NCBI GenBank assembly: GCA_035708745.1
Contig: DASTFJ010000158.1
Coordinates: 62,001 to 126,000 of the forward strand
DNA from: JAMLHN01 sp035708745
GTDB taxonomy: Bacteria > Chloroflexota > Chloroflexia > Thermomicrobiales > UBA6265
Direction: 5' to 3'
DNA length: 64,000 bases
This document shows positions 18,331 to 27,152 of this stretch, one piece after another. Made by a program: the position numbers and the translations under genes. Each line of letters opens with the position of its first letter. Within the stretch, counting starts at the first letter, position 1. The notes beneath the pieces were generated by a model that worked only from the letters and a program-made list of their open reading frames with translations, was not told the origin of the DNA and ran no database searches.

Positions 18331-19617
18331 TTACCGGCGCTTGAAAATCGATACTCCCGGGTACACCGCGTCGCCACCGAGCAGCTCCTCGATCCGGAGC
18401 AGCTGGTTGTATTTCGTGACCCGGTCCATGCGGGACGGGGCGCCCGTCTTGATCTGACCCGCGTTGGTCGCCACCGCCAAATCCGCTATGAAGGTATCTT
18501 CGGTTTCACCGCTGCGGTGGGAGATAACCACGCCGAAACCGGCGCGCTGCGCCATCTCGACGGCTTCCAGCGTCTCGGTAAGTGTGCCGATCTGATTTAG
18601 TTTCACGAGAATCGCATTGCCCGCGCCCTCGTCGATCCCGCGCTCCAACCGCTCGGTGTTTGTGACGAAAAGATCGTCCCCCACCAGCTGCACCCGCTTG
18701 CCGATCATTTCGGTGAGCGATTTCCAGCTCTCCCAATCGTCCTCGGCCAGTCCGTCTTCGAGCGAGACGATCGGGTAGCGCTCGGTCCAATCTACCCAAT
18801 AGTTGACCATCTCCGCTGGAGACAGAGTGCGGCCCTCGCCTGCGAGCTTGTAGACTCCGCCCTCGAAGAGTTCGGTCGATGCCGGATCGAGCGCGATGGA
18901 CACCTGCTCTCCGGGCCGGTATCCGGCTTTCTCGATCGCATCGATGACCAGCTTGATGGCGTCTTCGTTGGAGGGAAGGCTCGGCGCGCACCCACCCTCG
19001 TCGCCGACGTTCGAATTCAGCCCCGCTTTGACCAGCATCGACTTCAGCGCGTGAAAAATCTCCGTGCCCCAGCGCAGCCCTTCGGCGTAGGTCTCGGCGC
19101 CGATCGGCATAACCATGAACTCCTGCATGTCTACGCTGGAGCCCTGTGCGTGTTTCCCGCCGTTCAGGATGTTCATCATCGGCACAGGGAGTGTGCGCGC
19201 CTGCGGACCACCGAGGTAGCGATAAAGCGGCAAACCCACCGAAGCTGAGGCCGCACGGGCTACTGCCAGCGAAACGCCGAGCATTGCATTTGCGCCGAGG
19301 TTGCCTTTGTTCTGCGAACCATCGAGCTCGATCAGCATCTGGTCGATCGCGCGCTGGTCGATCGCGTCCATGCCGACCACTTCCTCGGCGATGGTTTCAT
19401 TGACGTTCGTAACTGCCTTCAAAACGCCTTTGCCACCGAAACGGCTCTTGTCACCATCGCGCAGCTCGATCGCCTCGTACGCTCCGGTCGAAGCCCCGGA
19501 CGGAACGGATGCGCGCGCCACCACGCCGCTAACGAGACCGACTTCGACCTCGACCGTTGGGTTTCCGCGAGAATCCAGAATTTCCCGCCCGTAAACGAAT
19601 TCGATGATCGAGTCCAA
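18331..19617 (-). CDS. eno: Enolase (phosphopyruvate hydratase)
   Basis: A 428-residue enolase converting 2-phosphoglycerate to phosphoenolpyruvate. It begins DSIIEFVYGREILDSRGNPT; the catalytic and magnesium motifs QIGTLTETLEAVEMA and VISHRSGETEDTFIADLAVA are intact. I chose a TTG start at 19617: GGAAGGA lies about nine bases upstream, and 428 residues is the usual family length. The longer frame to 19725 would cross the promoter region and encode a non-conserved tail. Divergent from the pheST T-box leader. Confidence 0.96.
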   Translation of the reverse strand: MDSIIEFVYGREILDSRGNPTVEVEVGLVSGVVARASVPSGASTGAYEAIELRDGDKSRFGGKGVLKAVTNVNETIAEEVVGMDAIDQRAIDQMLIELDGSQNKGNLGANAMLGVSLAVARAASASVGLPLYRYLGGPQARTLPVPMMNILNGGKHAQGSSVDMQEFMVMPIGAETYAEGLRWGTEIFHALKSMLVKAGLNSNVGDEGGCAPSLPSNEDAIKLVIDAIEKAGYRPGEQVSIALDPASTELFEGGVYKLAGEGRTLSPAEMVNYWVDWTERYPIVSLEDGLAEDDWESWKSLTEMIGKRVQLVGDDLFVTNTERLERGIDEGAGNAILVKLNQIGTLTETLEAVEMAQRAGFGVVISHRSGETEDTFIADLAVATNAGQIKTGAPSRMDRVTKYNQLLRIEELLGGDAVYPGVSIFKRR

Positions 19618-19658
19618 CCTGCCATTCCTTCCATGAGGGCCGCATAAATTCCGCTGGG

Positions 19659-19682
19659 AGTATAGGAGCCGTTTGCTATACT
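19659..19682. promoter_or_regulatory. Symmetric divergent -10 elements for eno and pheST
   Basis: AGTATAG (19659-19665) and CTATACT (19676-19682) are perfect inverted 7-mers. The right one gives TTGCTATACT on the plus strand, an extended -10 for the pheST leader. The left one gives TATACT on the minus strand, about 40 bases upstream of the eno start. The two promoters would overlap and compete for polymerase. No good -35 box is seen for either. Confidence 0.5.
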
Positions 19683-19689
19683 CTCGCGG

Positions 19690-19966
19690 TTCCTGCCCTG
19701 TGCAGGCGGCAACGACGGAGACCACTAGCCCACAGGCGATCGACGAGAGATGGCGGCCCTGGCTGAAAGCCGCCTCGATTCGCCCCGAGCGAATTCCCTC
19801 CCGAGCCGGCCGGTGAAGGCGATCTATCGCTGGTAGTCGGCCCCGGCAGTCCCCCGGTTATCGGGACAGTTCTCGACTTCGGTCGGACGATGAGCGCGCC
19901 GATTCCTCGGCGAATCAGGGTGGTACCGCGTGGCGACCCCACGCCCCTGAGTGCGGGTCGCGTTTT
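19690..19966 (+). promoter_or_regulatory. T-box leader (tRNA-Phe-sensing) of the pheS-pheT-hisD operon
   Basis: The antiterminator T-box is a perfect AGGGTGGTACCGCG at 19917-19930. A terminator-like hairpin overlaps or follows it: GCGACCC (19933-19939) pairs with GGGTCGC (19955-19961), followed by GTTTT. Upstream, AGAGA and a GGCTGAAAGCC apical hairpin (about 19746-19781) look like stem I. GAATTCC at 19791-19797 offers TTC (19794-19796) as specifier codon, matching phenylalanine. Uncharged tRNA-Phe would stabilise the antiterminator and raise expression. The whole 369-base gap between eno and pheS is explained by this leader and the divergent promoters. The specifier call is by eye. Confidence 0.88.
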
Positions 19967-19986
19967 CGACCGATTGTGAACACGAC

Positions 19987-21060
19987 GTGTCTTCATTCAC
20001 CGAACAACTCGAACAACTCCAGGCGGAAACCATCGCCGACATTTCCCGCATCTTGACAGCGGCCGAGCTGACCGAGCTCGAGCGCGAAGTGCTGGGCGGA
20101 AAAGGCAAGCTCACGACGCTGATGCGACAGCTCGGCTCGTTGAGTGCCAAGGAGCGCCCGGAAGCTGGTCGCGAATCGAACCGCGTCAAGCAGGAGATCA
20201 CGACGCTCTTCACCGAGCGACAGGCGGAATTACAAGGCATTGAGCTGACCAGTCGGCTCGAATCCGAGCGAATCGATGTCACCCTTCCCGGGCGTGAGCC
20301 ACAGATCGGCGTGATCCATCCCGTTTTCCAGATGATCGAAGAACTCAGCGACATCTTCGCGTTGATGGGTTTCCAGACTGTATTCGGCCGCGAGGTCGAA
20401 AGTGGCTACTACAACTTCGACCAGCTCAACATTCCGGCGGATCACCCTGCTCGCGACGTCTGGGACACATTCCTGGTCGAATCCGACGGCGCCGAAATCG
20501 TGCTCCGAACGCATACCTCGCCGATGCAGGCACGCGTCATGGAGCAAACCTCGCCACCGGTCCGCGTGATCGTGCCCGGCCGTGCCTATCGCTATGAAGC
20601 GCAAGACGCTTCGCACGAGTGGATGTTCCATCAGCTCGAAGGACTCGCCGTCGATGAGCACATCACTCTGGCTGATCTCAAAGGCGTATTGCAGGAGCTT
20701 GCTCGCCAGCTTTTTGGACCGCGCCGCAAGATTCGATTCCGTTGTGACTTCTTCCCATTTGTCGAACCGGGCGTCGATTTCGCGGTCGACTGCGCAATCT
20801 GTGACGGCGCTGGTTGCCGAGTGTGCAAACACTCCGGCTGGCTGGAAATGGGTGGCGCTGGAATGGTCCACCGCAGAGTTCTGGAAGCGGTCGGATACGA
20901 CGCCGACAAGTACTCCGGTTTTGCCTTTGGCCTCGGTATCGAGCGGATGGTCATGATGCGGCAGGGGGTCGACGATGTCCGCGCATTCGCTGGCAACGAC
21001 CTTCGATTCCTGCGGCAATTCGCGGCCCGGGCGGCCGGTGCGAGGAGCGTGGCGGCGTGA
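19987..21060 (+). CDS. pheS: Phenylalanyl-tRNA synthetase alpha subunit
   Basis: A 357-residue class II synthetase subunit that forms Phe-tRNA with PheT. An N-terminal coiled coil (about 1-85) binds tRNA. Motif 2 lies around HEWMFHQLEG (about 210-220) and motif 3 is GFAFGLGIERM (about 311-321). A cysteine cluster, CAICDGAGCRVC, precedes motif 3, as in some PheS proteins. I chose the GTG at 19987 because it gives the family's usual N-terminus (SSFTEQLEQLQ); an in-frame GTG at 19951 sits inside the leader terminator. Controlled by the T-box; its TGA overlaps the pheT GTG. Confidence 0.97.
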   Translation: MSSFTEQLEQLQAETIADISRILTAAELTELEREVLGGKGKLTTLMRQLGSLSAKERPEAGRESNRVKQEITTLFTERQAELQGIELTSRLESERIDVTLPGREPQIGVIHPVFQMIEELSDIFALMGFQTVFGREVESGYYNFDQLNIPADHPARDVWDTFLVESDGAEIVLRTHTSPMQARVMEQTSPPVRVIVPGRAYRYEAQDASHEWMFHQLEGLAVDEHITLADLKGVLQELARQLFGPRRKIRFRCDFFPFVEPGVDFAVDCAICDGAGCRVCKHSGWLEMGGAGMVHRRVLEAVGYDADKYSGFAFGLGIERMVMMRQGVDDVRAFAGNDLRFLRQFAARAAGARSVAA

Positions 21061-23489
21061 GAGTTCCGCTGAAATGGCTCGATGAATTCGTGCAACCGGG
21101 CGTCGATGCGTCCGAGCTCGCCCGCCGCCTGACGCTAGCTGGACTCGAGGTCGAAAAAATCGACATCGTAGGCGACGGTTGGGACAAGGTCTTCACTGCT
21201 CATGTCAACAATGTCGAGCGGCATCCTGACGCCGATCGACTAGTGCTGGCCGATGTCGAAGCCGGCGAGCATCGCCTGACGGTCGTGACCGGCGCGCCGA
21301 ACATTGCGGCCGGGCAAAAGGTTGTCTTGGCGTTGGCCGGTGCGCGCCTGATCGACGGACATAGCGACTCGGGCGAATACAAGACGCTGAAGCCTGGCAA
21401 GATCCGCGGGATCACGTCCGAGGGGATGGTCTGCTCGGAAAAAGAGCTGGGAATGTCGGACGAGCACGAGGGGATCCTGGTGCTGCCCCACGACGCTCCG
21501 GTAGGACTGCCCTTACAGCAATACCTTGGCGACACCGTGCTCGAATTCGAGATCACGCCGAATCTCGCGCACGATTTTTCAGTCCTGGGCATAGCGCGGG
21601 AAGTTGGCGCCCTCTATCACAAACCGCTGAGCGAACCCGCTCGAATCGATTTGGCAGGAATCCCAGCTGCGTCGGAAGAGCTCGTCACTATCGAAGCGCC
21701 GGAACTCTGCGCTCGGTATGTCGCAGCGGTCATCAACGGTATAACGATCGGCCCGTCGCCCGAATGGATGGCGCGCCGCCTCCAACAGGCCGGAGTCCGC
21801 TCGATCAACAATGTGGTCGATGTGACCAACTATGTGATGCTCGAATACGGACAGCCGCTCCACGCGTTCGACTATGACCGGTTGCAAGGAAATCGCATCG
21901 TCGTCCGGCGCGCCGAAGACGGTGAAATGCTGGAAACGCTCGATCATGTGGAGCGAACGCTCGATTCCGGCATGCTGGTTATCGCGGACGCCGTCCGGTC
22001 GATCGCTCTCGCCGGAGTCATGGGGGGCACCGACACCGAGGTTTCAGACCATACGACGACAGTATTGCTGGAAGGGGCCAACTTCGACATGAAGTCGGTT
22101 CGGCGAACCTCCCGCCTGTTGAAGCTGCGTAGCGATGCGTCGGCGAGATTCGAGCGCGGAGTCGATCCGAACCTGGCCGGCACCGGCATAGCGCGCGCGT
22201 TAGAGCTGTTCCAGGAAGTCTGCCAGGGCGCCGAGATCGTCGCAGTCTCCGACGTATATCCAGCTCCAGCGCAGCCACGATCGCTCACGATGCCGTTCGA
22301 TCGTATCGAATGGCTGATCGGCAAGGCGTTTCCAAAATCGGAGGTCGAGCGAGTGTTGACCGATCTGGATTTCCAACCGGTCATTTCCGGAAATCAGCTC
22401 ACTGTCACGATTCCGACGTATCGGCAGGACGTTTCGATCCCCGAAGACATCGTCGAAGAGGTCGGGCGGGTGCTGGGATACGACCAGGTGCCTGCCACCC
22501 TGCCCGTCGGTCAGACTGTTCCGGTCGTACGCGATCCGAACTACCAGCTGCAGACCAGGCTACGGCAGGTCTTGACGGCGTCGGGCCTGAGTGAGGCGGT
22601 GACCTACATCACCGCGTCCGGCACGATGCTCTCCAGCTTCGCGACTGAAGACAACCTGGTCGGCGTGCTGACACCACGCCCGCTCGATTCACTCCTGAAG
22701 TTGGTCAATCCACTGAACGCGGAGCGGCCGTATCTCCGCAACACCCTGCTTCCAGCTCTGTTGGAAAGCGTCGCCGCGAATTTGAGGCATCAGCGGCGCG
22801 TAGGACTGTTCGAGCTTGCGCGCGTCTACCTGCCAAATGGACGAAATGAATTGCCCATCGAAGTGCAAACGCTGGGCATCGTCCTGGCGGGACAGCGAGA
22901 CGAGCTCGATCGCTTTGCGTCGAATGAGTCGATCGACTTCTACGATCTCAAAGGGATCGTCGATGCGGCGCTACACCAGGTGGGTGTGACCGGAGTGACC
23001 TACGAACCGACCGAAGCGCCGGGACTCCATCCGGGCCGTGCCGCCCGAATTCTCGCCGGCGACCGAGTGATCGGTATTATCGGCGAGCTTCATCCGGAGA
23101 CGGCTGCTACCTTCGGCATCGAAGCTATCCGAGTCGCCGCAGGCGAGATCGACGCCGAAGCGCTGGTCGAGCTCTCGCAACCCCAAAAGCAAGCAATATC
23201 GGCGCCAAGATTCTTGCCGGTTGAACAGGATCTGGCCGTCGTTGTCGCCGAATCGTCCCCGGCCGCTGACGTCGAGGCGGCCCTGCGAAACGGAGCGGGA
23301 CCGCTCCTGACTGGCATCGTGCTCTTCGATGAATTTCGAGGACCTCAGATCGGCGAAGAGAACAAGAGCCTGGCGTACCGCCTGACCTTCACCTCGCCGG
23401 GACGAGCGCTCACTGACGATGACCTGATCAAGGTTCGCGGCAAAATCGAGCGAACGCTGAAGCAAGTCGGGGGGCGGTTGCGAGTATGA
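21057..23489 (+). CDS. pheT: Phenylalanyl-tRNA synthetase beta subunit
   Basis: An 810-residue subunit, normal for full-length bacterial PheT. Order: N-terminal domain (RVPLKWLDEFVQ), EMAP-like tRNA-binding OB domain (about 40-150), B3/B4 editing domain (about 210-390, with VVDVTNYVMLEYGQPLHAFD), B5 domain (about 400-470), catalytic-like core, and a C-terminal FDX-ACB anticodon-binding domain (last 95 residues, SAPRFLPVEQDLAVVV). The editing domain would hydrolyse Tyr-tRNA-Phe. The GTG start overlaps the pheS stop (GTGA). A much longer upstream extension in the same frame overlaps pheS and is rejected. Confidence 0.97.
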   Translation: MRVPLKWLDEFVQPGVDASELARRLTLAGLEVEKIDIVGDGWDKVFTAHVNNVERHPDADRLVLADVEAGEHRLTVVTGAPNIAAGQKVVLALAGARLIDGHSDSGEYKTLKPGKIRGITSEGMVCSEKELGMSDEHEGILVLPHDAPVGLPLQQYLGDTVLEFEITPNLAHDFSVLGIAREVGALYHKPLSEPARIDLAGIPAASEELVTIEAPELCARYVAAVINGITIGPSPEWMARRLQQAGVRSINNVVDVTNYVMLEYGQPLHAFDYDRLQGNRIVVRRAEDGEMLETLDHVERTLDSGMLVIADAVRSIALAGVMGGTDTEVSDHTTTVLLEGANFDMKSVRRTSRLLKLRSDASARFERGVDPNLAGTGIARALELFQEVCQGAEIVAVSDVYPAPAQPRSLTMPFDRIEWLIGKAFPKSEVERVLTDLDFQPVISGNQLTVTIPTYRQDVSIPEDIVEEVGRVLGYDQVPATLPVGQTVPVVRDPNYQLQTRLRQVLTASGLSEAVTYITASGTMLSSFATEDNLVGVLTPRPLDSLLKLVNPLNAERPYLRNTLLPALLESVAANLRHQRRVGLFELARVYLPNGRNELPIEVQTLGIVLAGQRDELDRFASNESIDFYDLKGIVDAALHQVGVTGVTYEPTEAPGLHPGRAARILAGDRVIGIIGELHPETAATFGIEAIRVAAGEIDAEALVELSQPQKQAISAPRFLPVEQDLAVVVAESSPAADVEAALRNGAGPLLTGIVLFDEFRGPQIGEENKSLAYRLTFTSPGRALTDDDLIKVRGKIERTLKQVGGRLRV

Positions 23490-24838
23490 GTCAACCTGTC
23501 TCCATCCGCGTTGCCCACGGATACGAGCGTGCCAGTGAAGCGATTCGACGTAAAGGCGGACTCGAATCGCTGGAGCTCTCCGAGGGAGCACGGGCCGGAA
23601 TCCAGCGGGTGTTCGGTGAGCCGCTGACGGCCGCCCAAGTGGTCGATCGAATCATTGCGGATGTCCGCGAACGCGGCGACGAGGCAATCCGCCACTACTC
23701 GCGCGAGATCGATCGGGTCGAGCTCGACCGCATCGAAGTGCCAAAAAGCGAATGGAGGGCCGCTTTCGATTCGATCGACCCCGAGCTACAGGAGGCGATG
23801 ACCGTCGCCGCCCGGCAGATTCGCAGCTTCCACGAAAAGCAGAAGCGAACCTCGTGGATCGATTTCGGACCTGACGGCGCGCTCGGCCAGATCGTGCGGC
23901 CCCTCGAACGGATCGGCGTCTATGCGCCGGGCGGCTCGGCTGTCTACCCCTCGTCGCTCCTGATGACCGCGGTGCCGGGGCGCGTGGCCGGCGTCGAGGA
24001 AATCTTCGTCTCCTCCCCGCCAGGGCCGAAGGGGATCTCACCGCTCATTCTGGCCGCGGCACTCGTCGCCGATGTCGACCGGGTATTCCAGATCGGTGGC
24101 GCTCAGGCGATCGCCGCCTTGGCCTATGGCACCGAATCGATTCCGAGGGTCGACAAGCTGTTCGGCCCGGGCAACATCTTCGTTGTGCTGGCGAAACGCC
24201 AGGTTTTCGGGCAAGTGGCCATCGATCAGTTGCCGGGGCCGACCGAAACCGTGGTGGTCGCGGACGCATCCGCCGATCCGCGATTCACGGCGGCGGACAT
24301 GCTGGCGCAGGCTGAGCATGACGCCATGGCGAGCGCCTTATTGATCACGACCAGCGAGCGACTTGCGACACTCGTTCAATCTGAGCTTGCTGTTCAGGTC
24401 ACCCAGCTCGAACGTGAATCGATCGCACGGGAATCGCTCGCCAGCAACGGTTTGATCGCGGTTGTAGAAACCGTCGAGGAAGCGATCGCGCTGGCGAATG
24501 ACTACGCGCCCGAGCACCTTTGTCTGCTGCTGCGCGAGCCGTGGGATGCGGTGCCGCTGGTCAAGCACGCCGGCGGCATCTTCGTTGGTGAATCGAGTCC
24601 CGAGGCGCTCGGCGATTATGTCATTGGACCGAGCCACGTCATGCCGACTGGAGGCACGGCGCGCTTCTTCTCGCCGATTCATGTGGGGGATTTCACCAAA
24701 GTGATCAATCTGGCCGGAGCGAATGACCGGACGCTCAATCGATTGGGTCCCGCGGCTGTGGCACTGGCAACCGCCGAAGGCCTGGGAGCGCACGCCCGCG
24801 CCATCGAGCTGCGACTGGAGGCGACTCGGCCCGATTAG
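23486..24838 (+). CDS. hisD: Histidinol dehydrogenase
   Basis: A 450-residue zinc enzyme performing the last two steps of histidine synthesis (histidinol to histidine with two NAD). It contains YAPGGSAVYPSSLLM, LFGPGNIFVVLAKR, IDQLPGPTETVVVAD and AQAEHDAMASALLIT with zinc- and substrate-binding residues, then NDYAPEHLCLL. It overlaps pheT by four bases (ATGA), so it should be co-transcribed and hence also placed behind the phenylalanine T-box. No other his gene is near. It converges with ruvA and their stop codons share bases. Confidence 0.96.
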   Translation: MSQPVSIRVAHGYERASEAIRRKGGLESLELSEGARAGIQRVFGEPLTAAQVVDRIIADVRERGDEAIRHYSREIDRVELDRIEVPKSEWRAAFDSIDPELQEAMTVAARQIRSFHEKQKRTSWIDFGPDGALGQIVRPLERIGVYAPGGSAVYPSSLLMTAVPGRVAGVEEIFVSSPPGPKGISPLILAAALVADVDRVFQIGGAQAIAALAYGTESIPRVDKLFGPGNIFVVLAKRQVFGQVAIDQLPGPTETVVVADASADPRFTAADMLAQAEHDAMASALLITTSERLATLVQSELAVQVTQLERESIARESLASNGLIAVVETVEEAIALANDYAPEHLCLLLREPWDAVPLVKHAGGIFVGESSPEALGDYVIGPSHVMPTGGTARFFSPIHVGDFTKVINLAGANDRTLNRLGPAAVALATAEGLGAHARAIELRLEATRPD

Positions 24839-25410
24839 TCCTCGTTGATAATGCGAAGTGCGGCGATCACGCGTTCTTCCGTCGTCAATCCGCCGGTCGA
24901 TTCCGCTCGCAACGCCGCCGTCATTGCTTCCGCGGCCGAGTATCCGAGCGATCGCAGGGCGGCGACCACATCTTCATCGGCGCTGGCGCCGCTGAATCCC
25001 GCGGCCGGTTCGGGCAGCTTGCCTTTGAGATCCACGATCAACCGTGCGGCGGTCTTGGCGCCGATGCCCGGCACCGTCGCAAAGAGCTGAGCGTTGCCTT
25101 GGTGGATCGCCTCGCGCAGTTGATCCGGCTGGAAGCGGGAAAGGACGGCGCACGCGGTTTTGGGCCCCACGCCGGATGCCGAGATGAGCGCCTCGAACAG
25201 CTCCAGCTCGTCATGCGTCGCAAACCCATAGAGCGCCAGCTGATCCTCGCGGACCAGGAGATAGGTGAAAAGGCGGACGCTCTCACCTGTCCCACCGATC
25301 GCGGTCAATGTCGAGGTCGACGTGCCGACGCGATAGATCACCCCGCTCACATCGACCAGTACCGCATCGGGCCGTTTAGTTTCGATCGCTCCGCGTAACC
25401 CAGCGATCAT
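24835..25410 (-). CDS. ruvA: Holliday junction DNA helicase subunit RuvA
   Basis: A 191-residue junction-recognition protein that forms tetramers and loads RuvB. Domain I OB fold is residues 1-64 (MIAGLRGAIE). Two helix-hairpin-helix motifs follow in about 70-140 (LISASGVGPKTACAVL and LFATVPGIGAKTAARLI), and a C-terminal RuvB-binding domain (EDVVAALRSLGYSAAEA) closes the protein. The start overlaps the upstream amidohydrolase stop (ATGA). ruvB and ruvC are not in the window. No LexA box was noticed upstream. Confidence 0.96.
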   Translation of the reverse strand: MIAGLRGAIETKRPDAVLVDVSGVIYRVGTSTSTLTAIGGTGESVRLFTYLLVREDQLALYGFATHDELELFEALISASGVGPKTACAVLSRFQPDQLREAIHQGNAQLFATVPGIGAKTAARLIVDLKGKLPEPAAGFSGASADEDVVAALRSLGYSAAEAMTAALRAESTGGLTTEERVIAALRIINED

Positions 25411-26264
25411 TCGATCATCCTCTCGAGTCCATAGACCTTGACGGCATTGTCACCCAGAACCTTCGTCATTGCCTGCTTCGAAGACCAGGGACGCATTTTG
25501 ACAACGTCGAGCAACGGTCCCTGCCTGAGAACCGGGTAGTCAGATGCAAACAGAACCTTATCCTCACCAACCAGCTCCACCGTCGATTCGAAGATCTTGT
25601 GATCATAGAGGTAGGTCGATGCCGCAGAGTCATAGACGAGGTTGACCGCGGCGGTGCGCACTTCGGGCATCAGCTCGTACATCGGCAGTCCCCCGCCCCA
25701 ATGCGCCGCGACCACGCGCAAATCGGGATACGCAGCCAGAAACCTTAACAGCTTGTCCGGGGTCGATAGACCCTTGCCTGGATAGGCATGGCCGACCGGT
25801 TCCGAAATGTGAAACATCGCGGCCTTGTCGCGGGCGATACAGACCTCGACCAGTGCTTCGAGCTCAGCAGGACGTGCGATATCGAATCCTTGCGCATCAG
25901 CATTCAGCTCCCCGACTCCGCTCGCTCCGGTCTCGAAGGCTTGGTCGAGCGCCTGGGCGGACTCGCCAAACGGTGGGGAGACGATCGCCAGCCAAGCGAT
26001 GCGGCTCGGATAGCTGCGGGCCGCTTCGAACATGTAGTCGTTGTGGTACTGGCATAGGCCCTGGTCACGCCAGGGAAATCCGCAAGCAATCGAGACTTCG
26101 ACACCGCAAAGATTCATGCTCTCTATGAGATCATGCGCGGTCGCCAATCGGGCCCGAGGCGCTTCGTAGAGTTGACGAAACCAGTCGTCCCGCTCGAGGA
26201 ACCGTTCCCGGTGCTCCACGATCTCGTCAGGAAAAATATGGACATGCGCATCGACGATCGGCAT
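25407..26264 (-). CDS. Amidohydrolase family protein (amidohydro_2, TIM barrel)
   Basis: A 285-residue metal-dependent hydrolase of the amidohydrolase 2 family (related to ACMS and other beta-oxoacid decarboxylases). The N-terminal metal motif is VDAHVHIFP; further ligands are likely in FHISEPVGH, VAAHWGGGLP and the C-terminal LFASDYPVL aspartate. The substrate is not inferable. It overlaps ruvA by four bases and follows the PP2C-like gene by a few bases, forming a minus-strand run rpe, PP2C-like, amidohydrolase, ruvA. Confidence 0.86.
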   Translation of the reverse strand: MPIVDAHVHIFPDEIVEHRERFLERDDWFRQLYEAPRARLATAHDLIESMNLCGVEVSIACGFPWRDQGLCQYHNDYMFEAARSYPSRIAWLAIVSPPFGESAQALDQAFETGASGVGELNADAQGFDIARPAELEALVEVCIARDKAAMFHISEPVGHAYPGKGLSTPDKLLRFLAAYPDLRVVAAHWGGGLPMYELMPEVRTAAVNLVYDSAASTYLYDHKIFESTVELVGEDKVLFASDYPVLRQGPLLDVVKMRPWSSKQAMTKVLGDNAVKVYGLERMIE

Positions 26265-26269
26265 GCCCG

Positions 26270-27139
26270 CTACCGAACGAAGAAGAACCAGAGCACCGCC
26301 AACAAGCCGACGATCAACACGATGCCGATGATCAGATACGGCAGGAAGGTCGGCGTCGTGAGCACCGCTTCTGGCGGTTCGGGCAATGCCTCCCGGGCGG
26401 GAAGCACTTCCAACACCGTTGCCGCTCCTGCTGGATCATGCTCCGCCAGGACCCGCCGCTCGATAGCAGTCGCGAACGATTGCCCGGGAACGACCAGGGC
26501 ACTTGTCATCGAACCTTGTGCGAGCTGTTCCGCCACGGCGCCACTCAGGAGCGCAACAGCATCCAGGGGGAGCAAGGTGATGTCGAAAATGGCAGGGAGG
26601 CGGCTTTCGAGTCGTTCCTGAGCGCCAAGAAATTGGGGTCCCGCGCTCGTGTCGAGGGTTCGTTGCCCGGAGCGACGGCTATTGGTCCGCTCGACTCGCT
26701 GATTGCGGGTGATCTGGTTGATCCGATCGGCTCGATACAGGATCGCCTGGTTGTCGCCCACCGCGGCAAACGACGCGTATTTCCCACGGGCGACCATGGC
26801 GACCATCGAGACTTCGCCGGGATCGAGGCCAAAGACGTCCTGATTAGCCGCGCGGAAGGCCGACTTCAGGCGCGCCGCCATATCGGTTTGCGTTCCCTCC
26901 ACCACCGAGGTTTGGAATCGCTCGAGCGCGCGCTCCGCCCGCTCAGGACCGGCTCCTTCAGCGCGATCGGTCGCGACCGCCATCAACGTCGCAGGTTGGG
27001 GTGTCATGCCAGAATCGATCAGCGAGACTTCGCGAAGGAGCACCGCGGAGCGACCGTCGTTCGTCGATTCGATCGCCTGAAATGCACCCGTGCTGAATCG
27101 GAGCGGTTGTTCGAGAACGGTTTGCAGGGAACTGGACAA
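26270..27139 (-). CDS. Degenerate PP2C-like protein with C-terminal membrane anchor
   Basis: A 289-residue protein whose central part follows the PP2C order: LMAVATDRAEGAGPERAERA in place of the usual VADGMGGHxxGE, then a long helix. YASFAAVGDNQAILYRADRI replaces the VGDSRAYLLR region, and AVALLSGAVAEQL replaces the LLCSDGL region. The DGxGG and SDG metal-binding motifs are missing, so phosphatase activity is doubtful. A single TM (about 264-287) anchors it at the C-terminus, leaving the domain in the cytoplasm. Two FHA proteins are encoded across rpe, so a role in phosphothreonine signalling is plausible. The PP2C assignment is by eye. Confidence 0.65.
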   Translation of the reverse strand: MSSSLQTVLEQPLRFSTGAFQAIESTNDGRSAVLLREVSLIDSGMTPQPATLMAVATDRAEGAGPERAERALERFQTSVVEGTQTDMAARLKSAFRAANQDVFGLDPGEVSMVAMVARGKYASFAAVGDNQAILYRADRINQITRNQRVERTNSRRSGQRTLDTSAGPQFLGAQERLESRLPAIFDITLLPLDAVALLSGAVAEQLAQGSMTSALVVPGQSFATAIERRVLAEHDPAGAATVLEVLPAREALPEPPEAVLTTPTFLPYLIIGIVLIVGLLAVLWFFFVR

Positions 27140-27152
27140 ATCGATTGCTTCC

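Noticed and set aside
20814..21056. Upstream extension of the pheT frame into pheS
   Set aside because: The GTG at 21057 gives the exact family N-terminus and a GTGA overlap.
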